Origin: CBDAQA01 sp965247815
GTDB taxonomy: Bacteria; Planctomycetota; Phycisphaerae; Tepidisphaerales; Tepidisphaeraceae
Assembly: GCA_965247815.1 (NCBI GenBank)
Contig: CBDFHW010000007.1
Location: 1 to 64,000, forward strand
Reading direction: 5' to 3'
Length of the DNA: 64,000 nt
In this document: piece after piece, positions 17,555-27,900 of the stretch
Position numbering within the stretch: the stretch's first letter is position 1
Layout of the letters: every line of letters begins with the position of its first letter
Made by a program: the position numbers and the translations under genes
The notes under the pieces: model-generated
The model's database searches: none
Told to the model about the DNA's origin: nothing
The model's input: the letters and a program-made list of their open reading frames with translations, nothing else

Positions 17555-19159
17555 ATGAATGTGAATCTTTTACGCCGACACCTTTTCAACCGCCCCGCCG
17601 CACCTGCCATAGTTTCGGCAGTCGTGGCGATCCTTCTTTACGCGATTACGCTGGGCGGAACTTATATATACGACGACGTTGGAATCGTCCGCGACGACCC
17701 ACGCGTTCGAAACGTCTCGCAATGGCACCGGCTCTGGACGAGCGACTATTTCGACGGCGGCGCGGACAATCTATACCGGCCACTGGTCTCCAGTAGCTAT
17801 GCCGTCGAGTGGTTTGTGCACGGCGATCGGCCGTGGATGTTTCACCTGGTCAATGTGTTGCTGCACGCGGCCGCGTGCGCGGCGGTCGCGGAGTTCACAC
17901 GTCGGGGCCTCAACGCCATCCCTGCGAAGGTTCGAGATCTCAGTCATCCGGACGAGTCGCAGCCGACGACCGCGGCTTACTTCGCTGGAACGCTTTTCGC
18001 GGCCCACCCGTTACACGTCGAAGCCGTCGCGAACATCGTCGGGCGCGCCGAGTTGATGTGCACACTGGCGGTGTTCGTCGGCCTTGCGGTGCTGCTTCAC
18101 CACACTTTCACGAATGGACGGGCGATTGTCGTCTTAACGGTCGGGGTTTTGGGTCTGCTTTGCAAAGAGCAGGGCATCCTGCAACCGCTGTTCTGGGTCG
18201 GCTGCGTCTGGTTCCTCGTCCGACCCGAAAAGACTGACGGACGACCGGAGACAAAAGCCCGGCGGTCGGCCCTTTCGTTGCTGGCCGTGACGACGCTCTG
18301 GACGTGGGCGACGTATCTGCTGGTTCGGGAACATTTTTTAAAATTCGAGTGGAACGTCGCGGCCCTCGATCCGACCCGTCAGCCGATGTTGCTCGGTCTC
18401 GGCCGGGACCGAATCCTGATGCCCGCGGTCCTGCTCGGACATTACGCGCAGTTGTTCGTGTGGCCCGCGCGACTGTCGCTCGACTACGGCGGCGACGTGA
18501 TCGGTTCGCACGCGCGGATTTCAGACCCGCACTTTTTCGCCGGCGTGCTCGCCGCCACGGGCTGGTTCGGGGCGGTCGTTTTCACCTTGAAACGCGACGC
18601 GCGGTTTGTCGCTTTCTGTCTCCTCTCGGCCGCCGTGACCTACGGCCTGGTCGGGAATGTCGTGACCCTGATCGGGACAAACTTTGCCGAGCGGTTGATG
18701 TATCTCCCGTCCGCGTTTGTTTTGTGCGCGGTCGCAGTATGCGTCGCGCGGGTACCGGGCCGGAGTCGCTCGATTGGACTTTGTTTCGTGCTGGGGTTGA
18801 TGTCGCTGAAGACGGTCTCTACAGCCGCGGATTGGAATAACCCGTTAACGCTGTACCAAAATTCGCTGCGGGCGACGCCGAAATCGGTCGCCGTGCATTT
18901 GTTGCTGGCGAGGGAATATCGGGCCCGGGGGAACGTCCCGGCCGCGGACGCAACACTCTCGGCCGTCTGCGATCTGTACCCGAATTACTGGCGCGTCTGG
19001 ATGTTCCGGTCGACGGCGGCGATGGACGACGGCGATCTTCGCACCGCTCAACAACACCTGACCCACGCGATCAAGCTCGAGGCGAATCTGGAATTGCTGG
19101 GTGTTCAGGACCGGCTGCAAAAACTGCAAGCGGCGGCGGCGACCCGTCCGTCGCGGTGA
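17555..19159 (+). CDS. TMTC/PMT-like polytopic membrane protein with C-terminal TPR
   Basis: This 534-residue protein resembles the TMTC-type GT-C fold. The first extracytoplasmic loop carries YIYDDVGIVRDDPRVRN with the acidic pair expected at a GT-C catalytic site, followed by LYRPLVSSSYAVEWFVHGDR and FHLVNVLLHAAACAAV. Around ten hydrophobic helices follow, and the last ~110 residues are TPR-like (VHLLLAREYRARGNVPAAD, then LRTAQQHLTHAIKLEAN). In animals such proteins O-mannosylate cadherins; in bacteria the acceptor is mostly unknown. Export-linked protein glycosylation is a reasonable inference. It stands alone, divergent from the pseudopilin gene. Confidence 0.75.
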   Translation: MNVNLLRRHLFNRPAAPAIVSAVVAILLYAITLGGTYIYDDVGIVRDDPRVRNVSQWHRLWTSDYFDGGADNLYRPLVSSSYAVEWFVHGDRPWMFHLVNVLLHAAACAAVAEFTRRGLNAIPAKVRDLSHPDESQPTTAAYFAGTLFAAHPLHVEAVANIVGRAELMCTLAVFVGLAVLLHHTFTNGRAIVVLTVGVLGLLCKEQGILQPLFWVGCVWFLVRPEKTDGRPETKARRSALSLLAVTTLWTWATYLLVREHFLKFEWNVAALDPTRQPMLLGLGRDRILMPAVLLGHYAQLFVWPARLSLDYGGDVIGSHARISDPHFFAGVLAATGWFGAVVFTLKRDARFVAFCLLSAAVTYGLVGNVVTLIGTNFAERLMYLPSAFVLCAVAVCVARVPGRSRSIGLCFVLGLMSLKTVSTAADWNNPLTLYQNSLRATPKSVAVHLLLAREYRARGNVPAADATLSAVCDLYPNYWRVWMFRSTAAMDDGDLRTAQQHLTHAIKLEANLELLGVQDRLQKLQAAAATRPSR

Positions 19160-19287
19160 GGCGATCGCCTACACAAAATCGCCTTCATCATGGAACTCCA
19201 AAACTATTCCGACCGCGCCCTCTTTTCTCACCGGTCGCGTAAAAGTTTTCCTTGACTCGCCGCGCGCGTTGATACAACAATATTGCC

Positions 19288-19539
19288 ATGCGACAGAGAT
19301 ACCACACGATCATCAGGCCGCAGAGCAACGGCGCTTTCGTCGGATGGGTCGAGGAAATCCCCGGGACGATCACCCGCGGCAAATCGCTTAACGAGTGCCG
19401 CGAACGGCTCCGGGACGCGCTCGAACTGATGATCGAAACGCACCGCCAGGAAGCACGCCTCGGGCTGAGCTCGCGGTGCATTCAGGAATGCATCGACGTC
19501 GAAGTCGATGACCCTGTCGAACAAAGCTTTCCGGCTTAG
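19288..19539 (+). CDS. HicB-like protein without a visible HicA partner
   Basis: The 83-residue protein has the HicB partial RNase-H-like fold: YHTIIRPQSNGAFVGWVEEI followed by PGTITRGKSLNECRERLRDAL and an amphipathic helix. In toxin-antitoxin pairs HicB neutralises the HicA RNase. Here I find no HicA reading frame within several hundred bases on either side. The following 105 bp before the helicase gene has no plausible toxin. It may be an orphan antitoxin or a HicB-fold protein with another role. The ribosome-binding site is weak. Confidence 0.75.
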   Translation: MRQRYHTIIRPQSNGAFVGWVEEIPGTITRGKSLNECRERLRDALELMIETHRQEARLGLSSRCIQECIDVEVDDPVEQSFPA

Positions 19540-19647
19540 TCCGGACCGGGGCGGAGTGTCGCGGTTGCATTCGTCCCAGCAGCTCTGCGCGTTTGACCAT
19601 TTTCTGAACTTGCATCTCACTTTCATCCCCTTCAAGCTATTCGCGTG

Positions 19648-22600
19648 ATGGCATCGATCAGAGACCGAAACAAAGCGCCCGGGAACCCGGCCCCACAGGC
19701 GCGGAAATGGACTGAACCCCAGCGCCAGGCGATCGAAACGGTGGGCCAGAGCCTGCTGGTGTCGGCGGCGGCCGGGTCGGGAAAAACCTCCGTGCTGGCC
19801 GAGCGGTGCGTCCGGTTGATCCTCGACGCCGTTCCCCCGTGCGCGGTCGGTGAACTGCTCGTCGTGACGTTCACCGAAAAAGCAGCCACGGAGATGAAAG
19901 AGCGGATCGCCAAGCGTCTCGCGGAACGGCACGCGGATTCGCCCGGACCCCGCACCGCCAAGCAGCTTGCAATGTTCGACCGTGCGAACATCAGCACGTT
20001 GCACGGGTTCTGCTCGCGATTGCTGCGGCAAAACTTTCATCTGCTCGGGCTCGACCCGGAGTTCAGAATTCTCGACGCCGACGAGGCATCGATGCTCAAG
20101 CTCGACATCGCCCGCGAGCTTTTTGCCGAACGGTACGACAGCGAGAACGGGGAGGCCTTTCGTCGGTTGATCGACAGCTACGGCGACGGCGAGGACGAGC
20201 GACTGATCCGCCAGGTGCACGATATTTATGACACGCTTTGCAGCATAGTCGATTCCGGCGGCTGGCTGCGGCGGGCGCGGGAGAACATCACCGAGGCGAT
20301 CGAACTCCCCCTGCCGGAAAGCGCGCTCGGTCGGTCGTACATCTCTTTCATTTCCGGGCAGCTCAACTCGGTCATGGCCGAATGCGGGTCGGCCGGTATC
20401 GCTGTCAAAGCGATGAGTCATTTCCAGGGATACACGGACCTGCTTCGCGACGTGTACCGCACGCTGCTGCACTGGACCAAAGTCCTGAACACGCACGGTA
20501 TCGACGCGCTGGCCGAGGAAGCGACTGCGGAATTTCCGAACCTTCCAAGGGTTGCCGGATCGCTCCCCGGTAAGGAGCTGGCGCAGAAGCGAGTGAACGA
20601 AGTGCGGCGTCTAGTCCGCGACGGCGCGTGGCGTCAATGCTTGAGCTTCTCGACCGAGGAATGGAAAGACGGCCTCGGTCGTACGCTGCCTCATGTCGAC
20701 GCGCTGATTTCGCTGGTGGTTGAATTCACCGAGCGTTACACCCGGGCCAAGGACGAGGAAGGCGTTCTCGACTTTGCCGATCTTGAATGCCTGGCCTTGC
20801 GGGCGTTGAAGATTCCGATGTCGCTAGAACTGAATCCCTCGTCGGTCGCGAAGGCGTACCACGCTCAGTTCAAGCACGTGCTGGTCGACGAGTACCAGGA
20901 CATCAACGAAGTCCAAGACGCGATCCTCACGCTGGTCAGCCGGGAATGCATTGCCGACCACCCCGGCGTTATTCCGAATCTGTTCTGCGTCGGTGACGTC
21001 AAGCAAAGCATCTATCGGTTTCGACTGGCCGAGCCCGCGCGGTTTCTCGCCCGGCGTGAAAGATATCTCGTCCCGCACGGGCACGGCCGGGTGATCGACT
21101 TGAAGCAGAATTTCCGCAGTCGTGCCCCGCTGCTCGAAACCATCAACGCGGCTTTCGAACGGCTGATGACCAAGGCGTCGGCCGACCTGGATTACGACGA
21201 CTCGCAAAAGCTCGTGCCTGCTTTAGATTTTCCGGCGACCACGGACGCGGCTGGATTCCTCGGCGCTCCGATCGAGATGCACCTGCTGTCAAAAGATTCT
21301 GCCGAACCGGACCAGCAGGTCGAAGAAGAACTAGACCGGTCCGAACGCGAGGCGGTCGTCGTGGGCCGGCTAATTCTCGACCTGCTGGGCCGCACCGGCG
21401 GGGCGCACAAGCAGGTGGTCGACCGGGCCGGCCCGACGCCGGTGATCCGGCCAATGCGGTACTCCGACGTCGTCGTGCTGATGCGGTCGATGAAGTTCAA
21501 AGCCGACGCGTTCGCCGAGACGCTGCGCGGCATGGGCATCCCGGTGCACACTGAAAGCGTCACCGGCTATTTCGAAGCCACGGAAATAAACGACGTGCTG
21601 TCGCTGCTTCACGTGCTGGACAACCAACGCCAGGACATTCCGCTCGCGGCGTTGCTGCGAAGCCCGCTGTTCACCTTGCCGGACGTCGAATCAAGCTTTG
21701 CGCGCATTCGGCTCGCGTATCAGGGAGATCCGCCGGTCCCTTTCCATCTGGCGGTGCAGGAATACGCCGAGGAAAAAACCGACGAGCTGTCGGAGCATCT
21801 CCGCCGGATTCTGGGCACACTCGAACGCTGGCGGCAGACGGCCCGGCAACGCCCGGTCGCCGAGCTGCTCTGGTCGATTTACAACGAGACCGCGTATCTC
21901 GCGTTCAACGCCGGTCTGCCGGACGGGGAGCAGCGCCAGGCGAATCTCATTGACCTGCACGACCGCGCGAAGCAGTTCTCGACGTTTCGCCGGCAGGGGC
22001 TTACGCGGTTCACCAGCTTTTTGGAAAAACTAAAAAAAGACGCGGACCTCGGTCAGGCCCCGATCGTAAGCGAGGCCGACGACGTCGTGCGGATCATGAG
22101 CATTCACAAGTCCAAGGGTCTGGAATTTCCCGTCGTGTTTCTGCCCGACCTCGGCAAGGCGATCAATCAGCAGGACAGCCAGGGCTCAATCCTATTCGAC
22201 CGCGTGGCCGGGCTCGGGTTGCAGGTGGTCGACGAGCACCGGCAGATTCGGTACCCGTCGCTGGCGTCGACGGTCGTACAGCAGCGTATTCGGCAGCAGA
22301 CGCTGGCCGAGGAACTTCGCGTGCTTTACGTCGCCATGACCCGGGCGAAAGAACATCTTGTTCTGATCGGAACGACGACCGATGCCGCTGTGAAAGCCTG
22401 GCAAGACCGGTGGGCGAATCACACCGGTCCGGTGCCTGCCGAGACGGTTCTGGCCGCGCGGACTGCGCTGGATTGGCTCGGGCCGGTTGCGACAATTTTG
22501 CCGTCGCAGTTGACAATGCATACGCACACTTCCAAGGACATCGAGTCGTGGTCGACCGGCGACGCCCGTCGACCAAAATACTCGGCGGCCCAGCAACTGC

Positions 22601-23346
22601 TCGCCGATCTGAAGCCGCTGGACGTCGCGGTCGAGATCTCTTCAGAGGCCCGCGCCGTAATCGACCGGCTCGGTCAGGATTACCGGTATGCGGACGTCGC
22701 AACCCGACCGGCCTCGGCTTCAGTCACGAGCCTGGTAAAAAATACAGGCCCGCCAGGGGTCTCAGTGCGGGTCGCGGTCGCGCCGTCTTCGACCGTTCGC
22801 GGACTCGATCTGCCCGCGTTCCTGTCGAGCGATCGTCCACCCAATGCCGCCGACCGCGGGACCGCCACGCACGCGGTGCTCGAGCATTTCAATTTCGCGT
22901 CCGATGCCAGCGACATCGAAACTCAGATCCGCAAAATGGTCGAGGACCGCAAACTCACGCAGGCATCCGCGGACGAGGTCGATGTTCCGGCCATTGCATG
23001 GTTCCTGCAAAGCGAGGTCGGCCAGTTGGTCCGCGCCCGGGCGGGAGAGCTTCGGCGAGAGCTGCCGGTCTATTTCAGCGACGAATCGGTCGATGCCGTT
23101 TGTGCGATGGACAAGCCGATGGTGCGCGGCCGGATCGACCTTTTGGTCCCGACCGATCGCGGATGGTTGATCGTCGATTACAAAACGGACCGCGTAACCG
23201 GGGATGAGATCGAAACGCGGACCGGTCTTTACGCAGCACAATTACGGCTCTACCGGCAGGCGCTTCACCGCATCACCGGCCAGACGGCGGGTGACGCGGT
23301 TGTCGTCTACCTGCACCCGCGTGAGATTCGGACCGTCAGTGATTGA
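19648..23346 (+). CDS. addA: AddA-type UvrD-family helicase/nuclease
   Basis: This is an ATP-driven 3'-5' DNA helicase with a C-terminal nuclease, acting in double-strand-break processing. The 1,232 residues show the complete superfamily 1 set: Q-motif TEPQRQAI, Walker A AAAGSGKT (about 40-47), Walker B DEYQD (414-418), motif III DVKQSIYRFRLAEP, motif V IMSIHKSKGLEFPVVFLPD and motif VI LRVLYVAMTRAKEHLVLIG. The C-terminal PD-(D/E)xK nuclease is intact (GTATHAVLEHF, GRIDLLV, WLIVDYKTDRV). A GTG at 19645 directly precedes the ATG chosen here. AddA normally works with AddB, which is not adjacent in this window. It lies 108 bp downstream of the lone HicB-like gene. Confidence 0.93.
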   Translation: MASIRDRNKAPGNPAPQARKWTEPQRQAIETVGQSLLVSAAAGSGKTSVLAERCVRLILDAVPPCAVGELLVVTFTEKAATEMKERIAKRLAERHADSPGPRTAKQLAMFDRANISTLHGFCSRLLRQNFHLLGLDPEFRILDADEASMLKLDIARELFAERYDSENGEAFRRLIDSYGDGEDERLIRQVHDIYDTLCSIVDSGGWLRRARENITEAIELPLPESALGRSYISFISGQLNSVMAECGSAGIAVKAMSHFQGYTDLLRDVYRTLLHWTKVLNTHGIDALAEEATAEFPNLPRVAGSLPGKELAQKRVNEVRRLVRDGAWRQCLSFSTEEWKDGLGRTLPHVDALISLVVEFTERYTRAKDEEGVLDFADLECLALRALKIPMSLELNPSSVAKAYHAQFKHVLVDEYQDINEVQDAILTLVSRECIADHPGVIPNLFCVGDVKQSIYRFRLAEPARFLARRERYLVPHGHGRVIDLKQNFRSRAPLLETINAAFERLMTKASADLDYDDSQKLVPALDFPATTDAAGFLGAPIEMHLLSKDSAEPDQQVEEELDRSEREAVVVGRLILDLLGRTGGAHKQVVDRAGPTPVIRPMRYSDVVVLMRSMKFKADAFAETLRGMGIPVHTESVTGYFEATEINDVLSLLHVLDNQRQDIPLAALLRSPLFTLPDVESSFARIRLAYQGDPPVPFHLAVQEYAEEKTDELSEHLRRILGTLERWRQTARQRPVAELLWSIYNETAYLAFNAGLPDGEQRQANLIDLHDRAKQFSTFRRQGLTRFTSFLEKLKKDADLGQAPIVSEADDVVRIMSIHKSKGLEFPVVFLPDLGKAINQQDSQGSILFDRVAGLGLQVVDEHRQIRYPSLASTVVQQRIRQQTLAEELRVLYVAMTRAKEHLVLIGTTTDAAVKAWQDRWANHTGPVPAETVLAARTALDWLGPVATILPSQLTMHTHTSKDIESWSTGDARRPKYSAAQQLLADLKPLDVAVEISSEARAVIDRLGQDYRYADVATRPASASVTSLVKNTGPPGVSVRVAVAPSSTVRGLDLPAFLSSDRPPNAADRGTATHAVLEHFNFASDASDIETQIRKMVEDRKLTQASADEVDVPAIAWFLQSEVGQLVRARAGELRRELPVYFSDESVDAVCAMDKPMVRGRIDLLVPTDRGWLIVDYKTDRVTGDEIETRTGLYAAQLRLYRQALHRITGQTAGDAVVVYLHPREIRTVSD

Positions 23347-23491
23347 TTCTGTCGGTGGGGCCGAGACAGGATGCGTGCGCGACGAATCAGGGAAGCAGGG
23401 CCGACGCCGTACCGCCAGTTGCGCAGCAGCTGCCGGTTTCGACGAAAAATAGTCGATCATCCGTCACTATCAACGAACGACCGCGATGCGA

Positions 23492-23893
23492 TCAGCCCCC
23501 GCCGGTGCGGCGAGGCACGCCCGTGCGGTTCACATCAGCGCCGAACGTCTGGTTTCGGCCGACGTGTTTCCCTGCCTGGTATGGAAGGTTCTGCTTCCTC
23601 TGGCCCGGCCCGGCGGTCTTGTCGAGGATGCTGGCAAGCCCCGCCGACGCGGGCTTGTTGAAGCTGTCCTTCAAGTTCTTGAACGATGCCGATTCGCGCG
23701 CCGGTGCGGCACCGGTTGCCGGTGCGGCTGCGGCGTGCCCGAACCCCGCGCCGATGTGCTTAGCGGCCGACTCGGCCGCCAGGCCGGTGTCAATCATCGG
23801 TCCGTCCACCGGGGCGGACGTCTTAGCCTTGGTTGCTTTCTTCTTTGGGGCCGCGGGGGTCGCGGCGGTCTCAGACTTCTTTGCCTTTGCCAT
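23492..23893 (-). CDS. Small basic low-complexity protein, unrecognised
   Basis: The 133-residue protein has a Lys/Ala/Pro-rich N terminus (MAKAKKSETAATPAAPKKKA), an Ala/Gly-rich middle (AAKHIGAGFGHAAAAPATGA) and a conserved-looking basic end (GPGQRKQNLPYQAGKHVGRN). The N-terminal part resembles histone-H1-like or DNA-compacting tails, but no family is assigned. It has no membrane segment or signal peptide. Codon use matches the surroundings, and a purine-rich GAGGACAG lies ahead of the ATG. It is convergent with addA. Real coding status is likely but not certain. Confidence 0.6.
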   Translation of the reverse strand: MAKAKKSETAATPAAPKKKATKAKTSAPVDGPMIDTGLAAESAAKHIGAGFGHAAAAPATGAAPARESASFKNLKDSFNKPASAGLASILDKTAGPGQRKQNLPYQAGKHVGRNQTFGADVNRTGVPRRTGGG

Positions 23894-24039
23894 CTGTTTC
23901 TGTCCTCGGTCTGGGAAATCCTGCTCTGTTCGCTCTCCATTCTATGGATCGCCACCATTGGCACAACGCAAGCATGCCTTCCGAATGAGATTGTTTTTTG
24001 TTGCAAGCTGCCGACCACTTGCGATCTTTAGTGACGATC

Positions 24040-24633
24040 ATGAGCAGCGGGTCGCCCGACAACATTCCTTCGCCCGGTGACGCCGACGAGGGGTCCGACT
24101 GCTTCGCGCCACCGGCCGAGCCGTGCGAGTGTTATTGCCTGCATTGCCAGCGGGTCTTTATGTCCGACGGCATCTGGTTTCAGGAAGTGATTAACGCCAG
24201 GGACGGCTTCAAGGGCTTCTGGATGTGCCCCACGCCCAATTGCGACGGCGCCGGGTTCACCTTTGATATCTTCCCCACCGATCCCGACCACCCGGCGAAT
24301 TCGGGCTGGTACGACGACGAAGATGAAGAAGAATTCGGTGAAGAGGAAGCCGACAACGCCGACGCCGAATACGACCCCGAAGAACCGCATTACGCCGAGC
24401 TGGACGAAGAACCGATCGAGCACGACGACGACCTGGAAGGCGAAGAATGGAAGCACGGCCTGCAGCCCGGCGAGCGACCACCCGAGCCGCCGTGGGTCGT
24501 CGAAGCCCGCGAGCGGTACGAGGCCGAGCAAGCGAGATACAACGGCCCCGACGAGCGGCCAAAGTTCCGCGACTGGTCCAACCAGCCCGATTTTCCCGAT
24601 CGTCCGATCAGTGATGACGACCTGCCTTCTTGA
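24040..24633 (+). CDS. Acidic zinc-finger-like protein, unrecognised
   Basis: This is 197 residues from the ATG at 24040; the open frame begins at 23998. The N-terminal third has a cysteine cluster (CECYCLHCQRVF, then CPTPNCDGAGF) that looks like a structural zinc site. The middle is an extreme run of Asp and Glu (DDEDEEEFGEEEAD), and the C-terminal part is rich in Pro, Arg and Glu with helical PPWVVEARERYEAEQARYNG. No enzyme motif is visible. It is divergent from the basic low-complexity gene at 23893, so an acidic and a basic small protein share one 146-bp promoter region. Confidence 0.7.
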   Translation: MSSGSPDNIPSPGDADEGSDCFAPPAEPCECYCLHCQRVFMSDGIWFQEVINARDGFKGFWMCPTPNCDGAGFTFDIFPTDPDHPANSGWYDDEDEEEFGEEEADNADAEYDPEEPHYAELDEEPIEHDDDLEGEEWKHGLQPGERPPEPPWVVEARERYEAEQARYNGPDERPKFRDWSNQPDFPDRPISDDDLPS

Positions 24634-24754
24634 GCCGCCCTCTTCAATCTCAATACCTCGGTGAAGCACGACGGGGTTCGAAACATTCCGAACCAAGACT
24701 GCTTGTTTGAACGAAAAAAAGTTCAATTATGGACAAAAATTAATTAGATATTTC

Positions 24755-24782
24755 TTGCTAGCTTGCCGGACGGTTGTACACT
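24755..24782 (+). promoter_or_regulatory. Candidate promoter of the giant surface protein gene
   Basis: TTGCTA (24755-24760) and TACACT (24777-24782) are 16 nt apart, about 150 nt before the start codon. The gene-free stretch 24634-24934 is A+T-richer than its surroundings and also holds the small inverted repeat GACTC/GAGTC close to the start. No riboswitch was recognised. Confidence 0.45.
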
Positions 24783-24934
24783 CACCGCCGATCGAGGGCG
24801 GAGTTCCATCAGTCAGGGAAAATTAGTTTATCTCTTCCTTCGCAGGCGATTCCGTAATCGTCTGATCACGTCTTGTTAGGGTTAGAGACTCTTGATTTTG
24901 CGGAGTCCCTCATAGGGAAAGGGAAGGTACGCGC

Positions 24935-27900
24935 ATGTCCGGACTCATAACTTTCGAAAGATCAACGGCGGGTCGTTCTTTACGCGATCGACGGGTGGCA
25001 ATGGCGGCGACGTCCGTGATCGAGCAACTCGAACGGCGTCAACTGCTTTCGGCCACCGACGGGCTTTTTCTGAGCCCACCGATCTTGACCGACGCCGGTC
25101 CCGCGACCGGGGCCCGGCCGCGGTCGGCGTCCCTGCAGTACGCGGGATCGAGCGCCCCGCAGTCGCCCCCGGCCGTGTTCTCCATCGTCCCGACCTACGA
25201 CTCGACGGTCTCCGGCGACCCCCGGTTCGCCCAGGTCCAATCGGCCTTCAACTTCGCGATCTCACAGTTCACCGCTTTCATCACGACTCCGATTACCGTC
25301 AACATCACCGTCGCCGGCGCGCACGACTCGCCGGGCAAGACGCCGCTGGGGCAAAGCAACGTCCCGCTCAACAGCTACAACTACAGCGACGTGCAGGCAG
25401 CCCTGCAGGCGAACTTTCCGAACACGTCGGTCGTGTCGACCGACCCGTCACCGGCCGCGACCAACAAGCGGTGGTGGGTCGACCCCGCCGAGGCCCGGGC
25501 GCTCAACCTCCCCGGTGCCCCGACGCCCACTTCAGACGGAACGTTCACGTTCGGATTGGATCGCGCTTACACGTTCGACTCGGCGAACCGCGCCGTCTCC
25601 GGTGATTACGATTTCATCGGCGTCGCCGAGCACGAAATCAGCGAAATCATGGGCCGAATCCAGGGCCTGGGCGGGAACTTCACTGGAAGCACTTCCCCGA
25701 CCGTCGGGTACGTCCCACACGACCTGTACCGCTTCACCGCGTCGGGCGTCCGCAGCCTCAATCAAACGGACACCGGCGTCTATTTTTCTACCGACAACGG
25801 CGCGACCAATCTGAAGGGCTACAACGGTCCCGGCGGCGGGGACCTGGACGACTGGGACAGTTCCGCCCACGACTCGTTCAACGCGTTCTCCAACTCAGGC
25901 GTGCAGAACTCGCTGACCGCCGTCGACCAGACAGATATGCAGGCGATCGGCTATGCGACGGCTTCGACAGCCGACTTGGCAATCACCGCCACCAGCCCCG
26001 CGACCGTCGTCGCCGGCACCACCGCACACTACACCGTCACCGTGACCAACAACGGTCCTTCGACGGCAACCGCATTTGACGCTTTCATCGGATCGCTGCC
26101 AGCGTACGCAACTTTTGTCAGCAGCACGTTGCTCTCGGGGCCGAACGTACCCCTGCCTTCGGGCAGCTCCGACGTGTACGACGTCCGGGTGCATTTCGCA
26201 GCCAGCACGCCCAACAACACCCCGTTTACCGGCCTCGTTTACCTCGTCAATCAGAACCCGACCGACACGAACCCGTCCGATGATTCGTTCGCCATCGGCT
26301 CGCTGGTGATTTCCCAGGCCGACTTGGCCGTTGCGACGTCGGGCCCTGTCACCGGCGTCGAAGGCGTCGACGACACCTACACCCTGAGCGTGACCAACAA
26401 CGGTCCGAGCGACGCCCAGAATGTCGTGCTCTCCGACCTGCTGCCGACCAATGCCAAGTTCGTCAGCGAATCGCAATCCGCCGGCACAGCTTTCACCCCG
26501 ACCGATCCGATCTCCGGGTCGGTCAACGGCTCTGTCACCTATACGGCCGCTACGCTCCCCGCCGGCGCGACGGCTACTTTCACGATCAAGGTCACGCCGG
26601 AAGAAGGCATCAACACCAACGCGGCAAGCGTCACGTCTGATACGACCGAGACCAACCCGAGTGACAACTCGGCTCAGGCAACTACGCTCGTCGCCGACGC
26701 CCCGCTCGGCAGCACCGGCACTTCGCTGCCGTTCTTCACCGAAGGCTTCGCGACCGGAACGGTCACGCTCGGCACCTTTACCGATCAATTTTTAAACACC
26801 GCCGGTGATCTGGACGGCGCGGGCGACTTTACTGCCGTCATCACCTGGGACACCGGCAACGTCACCGCCGGCACCATCACCCAGAGCGGTTCAAATAAGA
26901 ACCTGTACACCGTCACCGGCAGCACGACGTTCGCCGAAGAAGGGTTGTTCAGCCCGACGATCGTCATCACCGACGACGGCGGCGCGACGACTACCATTAC
27001 CGACCAGGCGCTCGTCGTCGACGCCCCGCTGACGGTGAAGGCATCACCGTTCTCGCCGGTCGAAGGTGCCCCCGCCAAGAGCTTCCTGGTCGCCACGTTC
27101 ACCGACGCCAACCCCAACCCGGACATCGAAGATTTCCTGGCTAACATCAACTGGGGTGACCTGACCTCGTCGACCGGCACCATCGTCGCCGACCCGAACG
27201 TCGCCGGTCAGTTCGACGTCTACGGCACCCACAGCTTCGCCGAGGAAGGGAATTACAACGTCAGAGTCACCGTGCAGGACGCGGGCACAGGCAAAGGCGT
27301 GACCAACGCCGTGACGGTGATCGACCCGACGGTGATCGTAAGCGGCGCGGGAACGCCCTTTACCGGAGTCGAAGGCGCGGTCACCGCGCCGCTGGTCCTC
27401 GCGACCTTCACCGACCCCGGTGGTGTCGAGCCGAACTCGGCCGACCCCGACCCGGTGCTGGCCGACCATTACACCACGAGCATCAACTGGGGTGACGGCA
27501 CCGCATTGGACAACGCCAGCGGTGTCATCACGCTCAACGCCGCGACCGGCGTCTACACTGTCACCGCCGCGCACACGTATGCCGAGGAAAGCACACCGGA
27601 CCACACCGGCGGCTCGAATCCGTTCTACACCATCAGCGTCGTCGTTCACCACGAGACGGCCGCCGACCCGGTCGCGATCATCGACAAGATCACGATCTCA
27701 GACCCGGCGGTGGCCGCGGTCGCGGCGCCGGCGTTCACCGGCGTGGAAGGCGCGGCGATCACTAACTTTCCGGTCGCCACGTTCACCGATCCCGGCGGGC
27801 CCGAGGCGGTGACCGACTACACCGCCACGATCAACTGGGGCGACGGCACCGCCGCAGACAACTCCGGTATCGTCTCTTTCGCAGCCGGTGTTTACACCGT

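Noticed and set aside
19540..19644. Possible hicA remnant after the HicB-like gene
   Set aside because: Neither strand shows the GSH or K-R-x-E-L patterns of HicA in any frame.
19228..20496. 422-codon minus-strand frame
   Set aside because: Antisense to hicB-like and addA; low-complexity Arg/Asp/Gly composition.
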